A model generated the notes under the pieces. The model did no database searches, had not been told where the DNA came from, and saw only the letters and a program-made list of their open reading frames with translations. Source: Bisporella sp. PMI_857 (Eukaryota > Ascomycota > Leotiomycetes > Helotiales > Helotiaceae). Taken from it: a stretch of DNA of 64,000 bases. The first letter of the stretch is position 1; every line of letters begins with the position of its first letter. Both the position numbers and the translations under genes were made by a program. The DNA is taken from the NCBI GenBank assembly GCA_021307315.1, contig JAJSPD010000011.1:744001-808000 (forward strand), given 5' to 3'. Shown in pieces: positions 54,303-64,000 of this stretch.

Positions 54303-54478
54303 CGTCATGTAGTTATGCACTTGAACGAGGGATGTCGTTCACGTGACCCGGAACGGGGTTATATAACTCGTAGTTTCACCGTAGTTAGAACTTAACACTC
54401 AATCAATCACTCACTCAAGAATACAATAGGCACTCACGTCAGGAATGTGGTGGTGCCCCGTATTAGAGTGAACCCACA

Positions 54479-55120
54479 AAAATCAACAATCGAGAAGCGC
54501 AGATAATCTCGGGAAAAAAAGCTTTGAATCCTAAGCTTTATCTATACTTCATATCTTCTATGGAAACTCCTGCTTAGCCCGTAATACCAAAACTCATCGA
54601 GCTGTAGATAGATATAGAAAGATTATATCCCGAGCAAAGCATGCACATGCTTGAATTTATTGCCTTCAGTAGTGACATAATGCCCATTGAGCAGCAAACG
54701 AAAGCCCCACTTCCTAGTATACTCAAAAGCGGAAACAGGATAGCTGTAATTTAGCAATGCTGACGCGGATTGTCAAACCGCTAACTTGACTCGGGTCGGG
54801 CCGCAGGACGGAGGCTTGTTTCGAGTATGTGTTTGTATCAATATTTACCAGTATAGATTAGTTACTGAATGGAGGATGGGTCATGTGACTTCGTCACATG
54901 ACTTAGGGATGAGGCATATCCTCATCCCTTGATTCATCCTTCAAGAATTAGATCACATTCAACCCAACAGGCAACTGCGTAGCAATTACGTGGTGTTGCC
55001 ACGGGTAGAGTGATCCGACAGTATGACTCGCCCAAACTGGAACACCTGCATCCGTATGGTTGTTTGTAAGGTCATAGCTGCATGGTTTCATGTAGCGTAC
55101 TATACACAAATAAAATTCAG
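54479..55120. other. No gene seen; 3' flank of NLR 2
   Basis: No coding signal. A TCATGTGACT...GTCACATGACT inverted pair lies near 54880-54902. Confidence 0.4.
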
Positions 55121-58100
55121 TTATTTTACACAGAATTTTGAGCTTCTAATACACATCTTCGCCAGCCCACGTGACAGCCTAGATCTCTTGCCTGTACACA
55201 TGCTTATGCCACCATTTGGTATTTTAGGAGGAAAAGCAGACGGACCGTGCTCTCGCGATGCCAGCATTTCGGAATAATGTTGGCGACACGCTCGAGTAGT
55301 CAGATGATCTATACCAAGAACGGTGCTGTACGCAGCGCATGCTCTTTCATACAGAACAAGAGATTCGTCGTAGCGATGCCGATTTTCAAGGAGGCGAGCA
55401 AGGCTGTACACACCCATCAGCGTGTCCGGATGCTCAGGACCAAGTACCTTTTCTCGCCGCGCTAGCGTCTGCCTGTTTACCGATTCTGCCTCCTCGTACC
55501 TGCCTTGGTGCTCCAGCACACCTGCTAAGTTGTTCATGCTTATTAGCGTGTCCGGATGCTCAGGCCCAAGCACCTTTTCTCGCCGCGCTAGCGTTTGCCT
55601 GTTCATCGATTCTGCCTCCTCGTACTTGTTTTGGTTGTCTAGTACGAGCGCCAAGTTGCTCATGCTGATCAACGTGTCCGGATGCTCAGGTCCTAGCACC
55701 TTCTCCGACCGTGCCAGCGTCTGCCTGTTCATCAATTCTGCCTCCTTGTACTTGTTTTGGTTGTCTAGTACGAGCGCCAAGTTGCTCATGCTGATCAACG
55801 TGTCCGGATGCTCAGGCCCTAGCACCTTCTCCGACCGTGCCAGCGTCTGCCTGTTCATCAATTCTGCCTCCTTGTACTTGCTTTGACTGTCTAGCACGAG
55901 CGCCAAGTTATTCATGCTCGTCAGCGTGTCCGGATGCTCAGGTCCAAGCACCTCTTTTCGCCGTGCTAGCGTCTGCCTGTTCATCAATTCTGCCTCTCTG
56001 TACTTGCCTTGACTATTTAGCACGAGCGCCAAGTTGCTTATGCTCGTCAGCGTGTCTGGATGCTCAGGTCCAAGCACCTCTTTTCGCCGTGCTAGCGTCT
56101 GCCTGTTCATCAATTCTGCCTCTCTGTACTTGCCTTGACTATTTAGCACGAGCGCCAAGTTGCTTATGCTCGTCAGCGTGTCTGGATGCTCAGGCCCAAG
56201 CACCTTTTCTCGCCGCGCCAGCGTCTGCCTATTAATTGATTCTGCCTCTTCGTACTTGCCTTGGCGCTCTAGCACACCCGCCAAGTTGTTCATGCTCATC
56301 AGCGTGTATAGATGCTCAGGCCCAAGCACCTTCTCTCGCCGCGCTAGCGTTTGCCTGTTCATCGATTCTGCCTCTTTGTACTTGCTTTGACTGTTCAGTA
56401 CTCCCGCTAAGTTGTTCATGCTCGCCAGCGTGTCCGGATGCTCGGCCCCAAGCACCTTTTCTCGCCGCGTTAGCGTTTGCCCGTTCATTGATTCTGCCTC
56501 TTTATACTTGCCTTGGCGCTCCAACACGTGCGCCAAGTTGTTCATGCTTATCAGTGTAGTAGGATGCTCAGGCCCAAGCACCTTTTCTCGCTGCGCCAGC
56601 GTCTGCCTGCTCATCGATTCTGCCTCTTCGTACTTGCCTTGGTGCTCCAGCACTCCCGCTAAGTTGCTCATGCTTGTCAGCGTAGAAGGGTGCTCAGGCC
56701 CAAGCACCTTTTCTCGCCGCGCCAGCGTTTGCCTGTTTGTCGATTCTGCCTCTTTATACTTGCCTTGGCGTTCCAGCACTCCCGCCAAGTTGTTCATGCT
56801 CTTCAGCGTAGTAGGATGCTCAGGCCCAAGCACCTTTTCTCGCCGCGCTAGCGTTTGCCTGTTCATCGATTCTGCCTCTTCGTACCTGCCTTGGCGCTTC
56901 AGCACTCCCGCCAAGTTGTTCATGCTCGCCAGCGTGTCCGGATGCTCGGGCCCAAGCACCTTTTCTCGCCGCGCTAGAGTTTGCCCGTTCATTGATTCTG
57001 CCTCTCTATACTTGCCTTGGCGCTCCAACACGTGCGCCAAGTTGTTCATGCTTATCAGTGTAGTAGGATGCTCAGGCCCAAGCACCTTTTCTCGCTGCGC
57101 CAGCGTCTGCCTGCTCATCGATTCTGCCTCCTCGTACTTGCCTTGGTGCTCCAGCACTCCCGCTAAGTTGCTCATGCTTGTCAGCGTAGAAGGGTGCTCA
57201 GGCCCAAGCACCTTTTCTCGCCGCGCCAGCGTTTGCCTGTTTGTCGATTCTGCCTCTTTATACTTGCCTTGGCGTTCCAGCACTCCCGCCAAGTTGTTCA
57301 TGCTCTTCAGCGTAGTAGGATGCTCAGGCCCAAGCACCTTTTCTCGCCGCGCTAGCGTTTGCCTGTTCATCGATTCTGCCTCTTCGTACCTGCCTTGGCG
57401 CTTCAGCACTCCCGCTAAGTTGTTCATGCTCGCCAGCGTGTCCGGATGCTCGGCCCCAAGCACCTTTTCTCGCCGCGCTAGAGTTTGCCTGTTTATCGAT
57501 TCTGCCTCTTTATACTTGCCTTGGCGCTCCAACACGTGCGCCAAGTTGTTCATGCTCTTCAGCGTAGTAGGATGCTCAGGCCCAAGCCCCTTTTCTCGCT
57601 GCGCCAGCGTTTGCTTGTTCATCAATTCTGCCTCCTTGTACTCGCCTTGGCTGTCCAGCACGAGCGCCAAGTTATTCATGCTCATCAGCGTAGTAGGATG
57701 CTCAGGCTCAAGCACCTTTTCTCGCCACGCCAGTGTTTGCTTGTCCATCGATTCTGCCTTTTCGTACCTGCCTTGGCGCTCCAACACGAGCGCCAAGTTG
57801 TTCATGCTTTTCAGCGTGTCCGAATACCCAGGCCCAAACTTTTTCTTCCACCGCGCTAGTGTCTGCCTGTTCATTGATTCTGCCTCTTTGTACCTGCTTT
57901 GGTGCTCCAGCACTCCCGCCAAGTTGTCTACGCTCGCCAGTGTGTCCGGATGCTCAGGCCCAAGTACCTTTTCTCGCCGCGCCAGTGTCTGCTTGTTTAT
58001 CAATTCTGTCTCTTTGTACTTGCCTTGGCTGTTCAGCACTCCCGCTAAGTTGTTCATGCTTATTAGCGTGTCCGGATGCTCAGGCCCAAGCACCTTTTCT

Positions 58101-60513
58101 CGCCGCGCTAGCGTTTGCCTGTTTATCGATTCTGCCTCTTTATACTTCCCTTGGCGCTCCAGCACATGCGCCAGGTTGTTCATGCTCATTAGTGTGTCCG
58201 GATGCTCAGGCCCAAGCACCTTCTCTCGCCGCGCCAGTGTCTGCTTGTCCATCGATTCTGCCTCCCCGTACCTTCCTTGCATGCCAAGTGCTACTCCAAC
58301 TTCATTCATACTTATAAGCGTCCGTTTATGCTCATTTCCTAATTTCTTTTCTCTTAATAATAGTACTTGTCGGTGCACTGTTTCTGCTATTGAATATTGC
58401 CCGAGGCTTGCTTGACACAGTCCCACCCGATTTAAAATTGAAGCTCTTACTGTTTCGTCCAGTGCGCCATTAAGTCCAGCCACGTGGATTGCGTGCGAGA
58501 GGTATGCCGTCCATATTTCCTTTTTTTTATGCCCGCCGTGCGGCACTAGCTTCTTAAGCCGGGCCACTGCTGCGCCCGCCCAAGTCGCCCGCTCGTTATG
58601 TCCGTCTAGCCACCAGACAGACGCCATGTGGACGAGTCGGTGCATATCGAAAAGCCTTTCTCTGCCTAGCTCTTGTACCGTCTGTTGGCGCTCTATAATA
58701 AATGCGTATCCTGTCAGGGTTCCAAGCGCTTTAGCTTGCTGCACCGAGGAGTCTCCAGGAGGTAATATCGACTGGGGAATGTTGATGCGATCGATGCACG
58801 CCATAAACGAAAGGTACTCCGCAGCAAGTCGGTCTTGCTTACGTATCTGATCGAACGAGATATGCCACGTTTTTGCAATCGTGCTGTCCATTTCTCGATA
58901 TCTGCTAAAGTCTTCGAAATGCTCGCTAAAAAGCTCGCTTTCTGAACCAGTTTGTCGGAACAATGATATATACCCGGATACTGATATATCGTTATTGTTG
59001 ATGAAAGCGGCTGCCTGTACAATAGCAAGAGGTAGATATGTAAGTATCTCCAGCAGTTCGTCAACAGCCAGCTCGTTATTAAACAACGCTTTCTTCGTTA
59101 TTCGCCGCGCTAGCAGCTGCCTAGCTTCAGCTTTGCTTATATCATTCAGCTCTAAAACATAGCTTTGCGTTAAATCTCCGGCCGCTTTCCTACTCCGAGT
59201 TGTGAAAAGTATTGTGCCTCTATTACTGTGCGGAAGATAGTCGCTCAGTCGAGCTGACATCGGATCGCTATTAGTAGTACCTAATAGGACTTCAGGGTCA
59301 TCAGCATTATCAACGATCATTAGCCAGTCGCCCAAGCTGCCTAAGCTTAGCGTGTCTTTAACAAGCTTCCGAATGTCTGCGTTATCATCGGTAATTCCTG
59401 GTATACGGAGGCGGATTCCGATTTCCCGATAGGCAAGCTCGAAGCTGTCTTGGCTAATAGCAGGCACCCAGAAAACCAGACGTTTAGCATGTCTCGCCAG
59501 TGCCCGATATGCAAACTCAATAGCAAGCGCTGATTTACCGCAACCTCCTAGTCCACAAATTGTTATACGTCGGTGGGTGTTAGAGAAAAGAAGGAATTGT
59601 TCGAGAGATTGAAGCTGGTCTTCTCGTCCGATGAAAAGTTCGTTCCTTGGGAAAGGTAAAAGCGAGGACACTATACATCATTAGTTGCATAATAACCTTT
59701 ATAAAAAAATGCTACTTTGCCTGAACAAAACGTACCTGTTAAGTCTTGCAGACTTTCCGTTCCCCGCTTATCCTGACGCTTTTGTATCTCCTCTTTCAGT
59801 CGTTGAGTTGCGTATACTTCTCCTTCTCCATATATAAGCGATAAAAATACCCCGAAGATTCCTAGTAAACAATATACTTTGTCTTCTTTTAACATTGTTG
59901 TGCGTTTGGCCGCCCAGCTCATTCGCTCTTTAACGCTGAACTCGGTAAGACTTTGTCCTCTTAGTACTCCGATAGGAATCTTGGTGATCTCATAAATTTC
60001 CTGCTCTAACGATATTTTTCTGCCTAGCCGCTTGCCCTCTTTGGAGAAAAACTCAACAGTGGCCGGCGCTAAAAGCTCTTGCAACGTCCAGCCTCGCGTG
60101 AACCATCGACTCCGTCGAAAAGATTCTTCCCACGTTATGCGGAAAGCTTCAGCGTTAGTAACCTCCTCCGGCACAGAAATATCCGATAAATATACATAGC
60201 ACTTGGATGCACGCCGGTACCAGCGGAACATAGAATTGATGGCTGTACTAAGCTCAGTGCTAGTAGACTTGTCTATGCAGCAAGTATCCACCCAGGAGTA
60301 CTCTAGGCCATCTTCGGCAGCTCTGTCTACACAGAAGCGGATTTTGGCGTAGCCAGTCTTGTCCTTGCCTGTGCTGGCCACCAGCTCATTATACGTGACT
60401 TCTTGATCCTCAGTCCAGGTGTGCGATAGGATAGCATACGGAGGTGAGTTGTCATCGTTGAAAGAAATTAGCTCGAAGTCGCCGCCCGATAAGCGCTTCA
60501 GAAGACGCATCAT
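55121..60513 (-). CDS. NLR receptor 2: HET - NB-ARC - TPR
   Basis: Two exons on the minus strand: 60513-59736 and 59670-55121 (1,775 aa). The 65-bp intron (GTACGT...GTATAG) joins SLQDLT to VSSLLPFPRNELFIGRE. The start is the MMRLLKRL methionine pair. HET domain (about 15-200): YAILSHTW, EYSWVDTCCIDK, RGWTLQELLAP, then LLGIFGVFLSLIYGEGE. NB-ARC (about 275-560): P-loop GLGGCGKSALA about 299, Walker B WLMIVDNADD, sensor FTTRSRK, GLPL-like LPLAIVQAAAFI, and DMHRLVHMA as the MHD-like motif. TPR array (about 640-1700): about 24 repeats of 42 residues, core NNLAGVLERQGKYKEAES. HET domains execute incompatibility cell death when activated. The receptor half resembles STAND proteins with TPR sensors. 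The frame is intact and the repeats are near identical. Confidence 0.92.
55420..58330 (-). repeat. TPR-coding tandem array, 126-bp unit
   Basis: About 23 units of exactly 42 codons within NLR 2. A four-unit block (504 bp) is duplicated in tandem: about 56310-56813 and 56814-57317 are nearly identical, and the encoded three central units are the same residue for residue. Variation is concentrated in the few positions after VL and around the second helix (GRYEEAES, SKYKEAEL, NKYKEAEL). Confidence 0.9.
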
Positions 60514-60778
60514 GGCACTCTCATGTTCTCCACGAGCAAAGAATATAGGTCGAGTTCGATCGCAATGCAAGTATATTATCGTGGAAGCCAGAAAGCGCAG
60601 AGCAGCGATACATATCTCTCGACCTACTCAAGTTTCGTACATTAGCTGGAGCACACCGGGCAGGCAGCAAGCTGGCGCTCGATTGGCGCTTTGGGCAGTT
60701 GTTGTAGGTGGTGATCGCGGTAGGGGTTTAGCTTAGCCACAAGCCCACGTCAGCGGGGCTTAGCGCCAAGTGTGACCG

Positions 60779-60810
60779 TGTTAGGATATGAGATCCAGGT
60801 AGCTGACGGG
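60779..60810 (+). repeat. 5' fragment of an F8 LTR
   Basis: TGTTAGGATATGAGATCCAG matches the F8 start. It ends just before the complete F8 copy. Confidence 0.6.
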
Positions 60811-60818
60811 CCCAATAT

Positions 60819-61002
60819 TGTCAGGATTTGAGAATCTAGGTGCTACATGTTCCTGACTAAGTGGGGAACGCTAGCGCGGAAGACTTTTCACGCACACAGT
60901 GTTCTACAATTCTGTATCATTACACACATAGACAACAATAGAGAGCCTGAACGGCATCCCCAATTCCTTCTGACTATCATTGTGTATTTTCTCGTTCTAT
61001 CA
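60819..61002 (+). repeat. Solo LTR, family F8 (184 bp)
   Basis: TGTCAGGATTTGAGAATC...CTCGTTCTATCA. Flanks AATAT (60814-60818) and AATAC (61003-61007), one mismatch. About 300 bp upstream of the NLR 2 start. Confidence 0.85.
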
Positions 61003-61355
61003 AATACATTGACGCCGGTGTCGGGGTGCGGATACGGATACACCCGGCGTATTGGGGGGGGGGGGGGTCCCACTACACTGGCCCCTAGGGGTCAGTTTAG
61101 AATTATGACTAAGCGCGTTCTGCACCCCCCACCAGAATGCGACACTGCCTGTACGACCCCGTAAGGAACCCGTAAAGCGCGACTGCAACCTGTAAACCAA
61201 TTGATTCTTTTTCAGACCTCGATTTACACTCGTGTATGGATATCGAATCGCCAACACCTGTATTTTCTCCAATGCGAGTGTTGGTATTACCTACACTATT
61301 ATTGCCTTTAGTTACTAAGCCTTCTTTGATGCTACTACCGCCAGCAGCCATGTAT
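61003..61355. other. No gene seen; contains a G14 run
   Basis: An uninterrupted run of 14 G at 61054-61067. A minus-strand frame (61109-61351) directly beside the F9 LTR could be retroelement sequence but shows no motif. Confidence 0.4.
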
Positions 61356-61558
61356 TGTCACGGCGCTGGCGCGCCTACAGCTCCTTTATGGCCTAACAGC
61401 CCGTAAGGCATCCACATTGGGGATCACGCGGAACGCCACGTGGCCCAAACACCTGTATATATGCTTCCCTCTCTGCCTCCATAGTCCTGTAGTTCTATTA
61501 TTCTCGATTCTTACCCGTATTACTTTGAGCCGTTGCTCTTATTCTACGTGCCGTGACA
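61356..61558 (+). repeat. LTR, family F9 (203 bp)
   Basis: TGTCACGGCGCTGGC...TACGTGCCGTGACA, related to 30870-31042. No matching 5-bp duplication. A gag relic on the minus strand abuts its right side, so it may be one LTR of a degenerate element. Confidence 0.72.
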
Positions 61559-62178
61559 CTTGCCGCTCCGAAACTGGAATGTTAGCTTTATTTGCACAAG
61601 AAAAAAACTTGTGCTTAAACTTAGCGAAGCTCTTTGAATTTGTCATATAAAGCTTGTAGTATTCTTTCCGCTGCTCGATTTGCTCGTTAGCGTCGACTAT
61701 GCTCATAATAAGTGTTTCGAGCATTTCAGCCACTGTTGTGTAGCGTATAAGCGACAAATGGCTTATTCTGTAAGGTGCTGGAGTAGTGTGGCACAAATCA
61801 ACTCATATTGAACAAAGACTAATCTCTACCCTCTCTACTGCGTCCCGAGCCCCCTACTTATACCCTCCGAACCCCTGGCGGCTCCCTTCGTGCCCATACA
61901 TGCCAAGTCTCAGTGCCTTTACCGAGCCCCCTTCATTGCCCCTCAGCACGTGACATCCTGGCGCCTGACATATTCTGTCCTCCAAAAAGCTTTGAGCTAG
62001 GCCTGTTGTTCTCCGAAACACGTACTCCAACTTGTCTTGCTCTGTTTCGAACATTTTGAAGTAACGCCGGAAAAAGCCGAACAGCTGAATCTCCCAGCTC
62101 TTGTATGTAAAATTTATTCCGTCGTCGAACTCCTGAATATCCCTGACACGAGCAAGGGTAGAAGGGTTCCCTAGTCAA
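61539..62178 (-). pseudogene. Retrotransposon gag remnant
   Basis: Minus-strand pieces in different frames. 62054-61854 contains MFETEQDKLEYVFRRTTGLA, the DK-x-x-YV pattern of fungal Gypsy-type gag. 61796-61539 contains YYKLYMTNSKSFAKFKHKF, then CANKANIP, matching the later part of the same domain. An upstream piece is 62178-61933. Frameshifts separate all three. No protease or polymerase sequence lies nearby. Confidence 0.55.
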
Positions 62179-62568
62179 CCGCCCACCCTAGTCAACCGCC
62201 CAAAAACATCAAATTAGCATAGATTCCTCTGCCTTGTAAATGCCAAATACCTTTGTTTTGCACCTCAAATCAATCAAATTCACATTAATTTAGAAGCTAT
62301 CACCATGCCTATTCGATGTCAAAAAAAGAAGGCTCCGAAAACAGCGCGAAAACGCTCTACAAAACGTCGAATTGATCCTCTTCCAGACGTCGTAGTACCG
62401 ATTATTTCATCGAAAGACCGCCTTGAAGCTGCTATAGCTTGTTGGAAAACCAATCCTCAGCTCAAATATCGTCAATTAGGCCGCCAATTTGATGTGCCAT
62501 GGAGTACAATACGGGATCGTTGTAATGGCAAAATGTTGCGTTGTGTACGTGAATTCAATAGAGCGTAG
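62165..62568 (+). pseudogene. Pogo/Fot1-type transposase N-terminal (HTH psq) fragment
   Basis: ATG 62305 opens 87 codons: a basic N-terminus (QKKKAPKTARKRSTKRR), then DRLEAAIACWKTNPQLKYRQ and LGRQFDVPWSTIRDRCNGK. The latter is a psq-type helix-turn-helix as in fungal pogo/Fot1 transposases. A TAG follows and no CENP-B or DDE domain is visible. A direct pair of CCCTAGTCAACCGCCC (about 62169 and 62188) upstream may be the element terminus. It may be a domesticated or truncated DNA-binding protein. Confidence 0.55.
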
Positions 62569-62971
62569 CAGAGAGTGTATTGTAGCTCGTAGAGCTGTAG
62601 GTCAATACAGGTAAAAAGGTTGAATTTAGTTCTAAGTACAAAGAGAAACTATCGCGTAATATAAAGCTTCCCGCACGTGATGACTAGTCGCTTAGAGCAC
62701 ACCGCCAAGAGGCGGTGAGCTCAACCGAGCTTCGCCTTGGCAATTCAGGGGCGCTGCCTTACATAATACACCCCCCAAGTGAGGTTATTCCCAGATAAGT
62801 TCACTTGTTTACCAGCCTCGGCTTCTCGTTGTTGCCTATCACGGATACGCGCGCATCCGAGCCTGGGAGCAACCTTTCCAACGCTCCAAGTAAACAAATA
62901 AATACCCCACGCGTTGCCAGCTCCAAACAACTCCTCAGCCATCATCACCATCAACAACAACAACCGCAACC
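62569..62971. other. No gene seen; upstream region of Cys-rich gene
   Basis: CT- and CA-rich leader (ATCACCATCAACAACAACAA) just before the ATG at 62972, typical of fungal 5' UTRs. No repeat copies. Confidence 0.4.
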
Positions 62972-63696
62972 ATGGCTAAGAAGCGTAGTGCTTCTTATCT
63001 CGCTGTAAGTGGTGTTCATATCTTGTCGTTCCTTGCTCGTCAAGCGTCTATCGCTTGAGTCGCATGCTTTTCGAGTTCACTTTGCAAATTTACCCCGCTC
63101 AAAAGTCTGGGTGCTGATTGCATGTGTAGCGCCAAAAGGTGAAGAAAGCTGCAAGGAAGGCAGCAAAGAAAGCTGTTCGTCGCGCTGCCGCTGCCGCTCT
63201 TCCGAGCACCACCGTCTCCGGCCCTCTGCTCCCAGAGCATGGCTCCGCCCCCGGCTCCGCTCCCGCCTCCCTCGCCTCCTCTCCTTCTATCTTTCTCTCC
63301 CCTCCTTTCGCCTCCTTTTCGGAGGAGGAGGAGGATGACGACGACGACGATGATGACGAGCCGTTGGTCCCGCTTCTCCGCCGCTCCCGCGCTCCCCGCC
63401 TCCCTCTTGCCCGCCCGGTTGAGGAAGAAGAAGAAGAAGAAGAAGAAAACGCGGGTCGCCGTGTGGACCCCTGCCTTGGTTGCGTTCGCAGCGCCTTGGC
63501 AGGTAAGTCTACCGGCGCCTGCTATAATAGAGCAGGTAAAGCTGGTGGTCGCTGCGTCCGGTGCTCTGCGGGGCACTCGTGTGTTGCAGCTCCGGCTGCT
63601 CTTCTCCCTGTCGCCCGCCGCCTTTCTGCGGCTTTGGAGGCCACTCCGGTGGTCAAGTCCGTAGGTTTTGCTGCTTTACGAGCATTGCAATTGTAG
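62972..63696 (+). CDS. Charged, cysteine-cluster protein (lineage-specific type)
   Basis: Exons 62972-63004 and 63130-63696 (199 aa). The 125-bp intron runs GTAAGT...TGTAG. The short first exon encodes MAKKRSASYLA; the join continues RQKVKKAARKAAKKAVRR. Then come a Ser/Pro/Ala-rich stretch, an acidic run (SEEEEDDDDDDDDE), a basic RRSRAPR segment, a second acidic run of Glu, and a cysteine cluster. The cluster is C-x2-C, then about 13 residues, C, about 10 residues, C-x2-C-x5-C (DPCLGC...GACYN...CVRCSAGHSC). This layout resembles small accessory proteins of plant-associated ascomycetes with a zinc-binding-like Cys motif (recalled). No function can be named. GC content is higher than in the neighbours. 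A GTAAGT at 63502 could be an extra donor. Confidence 0.6.
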
Positions 63697-64000
63697 TGGC
63701 AAAGCTAACTAGAGCATAGAGAGTCAACAAGCTTCGTGGGGCCCTTCGGGTCCTGATAGAGGTGGAGGAGGAGGAAGGGGTGTTGGGTGGTGCTTCGCGC
63801 CAGCGGCTGGCCGAGCTATGCCACCGCGCGGTGGACGTGGCTTTGAGCCAACTTTAGAGAGAGCCCCGGCTCTATAAACCGTGGGCTTGGGAACGTTACC
63901 CTGATAGATGTGGTGGTGGATGGAGCCCCGTCTCCTTAAACCGTGGGCTTGGGAACGTACCCGCTTGGGAACGTCGCCCACATGTATATTAGTTGAGAGA
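63697..64000 (+). repeat. Imperfect direct repeats of about 62 bp
   Basis: TAAACCGTGGGCTTGGGAAC occurs at 63875-63894 and again at 63937-63956. GCTTGGGAACGT recurs a third time near 63963. GAGCCCCG and CTGATAGA-GTGG are repeated at the same spacing. No coding assignment; the window ends within it. Confidence 0.55.

Larger units (their letters stand above)
53900..54478 (+). repeat. Copia-family (F7) solo LTR split by two nested LTRs
   Basis: The left piece 53900-53923 (TGTTAGCACAATTACC...) and right piece 54308-54478 together match the 198-bp Copia LTR at 9790-9987 with several substitutions. The interruption falls between GAGAGG and TCATGT of the intact LTR. Two F8 LTRs occupy the gap. Confidence 0.88.

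Noticed and set aside
56412..58415. 667-codon plus-strand open frame
   Set aside because: Exactly antisense to the TPR repeats of NLR 2. It exists because one 126-bp unit lacks antisense stops and is repeated. Shorter antisense frames at 55247-56559 and 57485-58317 have the same origin.
63040..63576. 178-codon minus-strand frame
   Set aside because: Antisense to the GC-rich Cys-cluster gene; it lacks splice-supported structure, and its apparent poly-Phe and poly-Val come from the acidic runs.
1..64000. tRNA, rRNA, bacterial operon or CRISPR features
   Set aside because: None seen. Introns, HET/NACHT genes and LTR elements show a fungal nuclear genome, so ribosome binding sites and operons do not apply.

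Overview
This is a eukaryotic window: a filamentous ascomycete (Pezizomycotina). Short 51-124 bp GT-AG introns interrupt the genes, and the families present are fungal ones: a HET domain, a SesB-like NACHT NLR, a fungal-type FunK1 kinase, a DUF6546-type F-box protein, a killer-toxin-like chitinase and APH-type kinases. Leotiomycetes is my best guess for the class, but that rests on family resemblance recalled from memory.

Layout. 1-9.7 kb: a small C2H2 zinc-finger gene, a cysteine-rich secreted protein, then decayed genes (class-3 lipase, an F-box-like protein) broken by solo LTRs. 9.8-15.2 kb: a Copia element with two identical 198-bp LTRs and a 5-bp target duplication, but broken gag-pol. 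16-18.8 kb: a TA-flanked MITE, a Tc1/mariner element with a dead transposase, and an intact dienelactone-hydrolase-like gene. 19.9-24.7 kb: a large chitinase pseudogene that has lost its catalytic barrel. 24.9-29.4 kb: an F-box-like pseudogene and an intact DUF6546-type gene. 29.5-37.5 kb: mostly relics (gag-like, APH kinase, Ser/Thr kinase, FunK1 tail, SANT/Myb-like gene) and solo LTRs. 37.5-39.9 kb: a complete Mutator-like element with a 9-bp target duplication. 39.9-45.9 kb: NLR 1. 46.5-47.0 kb: a small divergent gene with an N-terminal acylation motif. 48.6-52.8 kb: an APH pseudogene and a FunK1 kinase with one frameshift. 53.7-54.5 kb: three nested solo LTRs. 55.1-60.5 kb: NLR 2. 60.8-64 kb: LTRs, a gag relic, a pogo-type DNA-binding fragment and a charged cysteine-rich gene.

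The biological centre is 39.9-60.5 kb. NLR 1 is predicted as alpha/beta-hydrolase (SesB-like) - NACHT - about 24 ankyrin repeats - ZZ finger (1,894 aa, five exons). NLR 2 is HET - NB-ARC - about 24 TPRs (1,775 aa, two exons). Both carry near-identical repeat arrays with higher-order block duplications, the pattern expected of fast-evolving fungal self/non-self receptors. A FunK1 kinase and the small MGC-start protein lie between them. Whether these genes act together is inference only.

The rest is a transposon graveyard: nine short LTR families (126-256 bp), nearly all solo, many with exact 5-bp target duplications. They allow insertion order and gene disruption to be read directly. Eight nonsense codons and no frameshift in the MULE transposase suggest repeat-induced point mutation (RIP). 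Coordinates of spliced genes are outer bounds; exons are given in the evidence. No tRNA, rRNA or CRISPR was seen.
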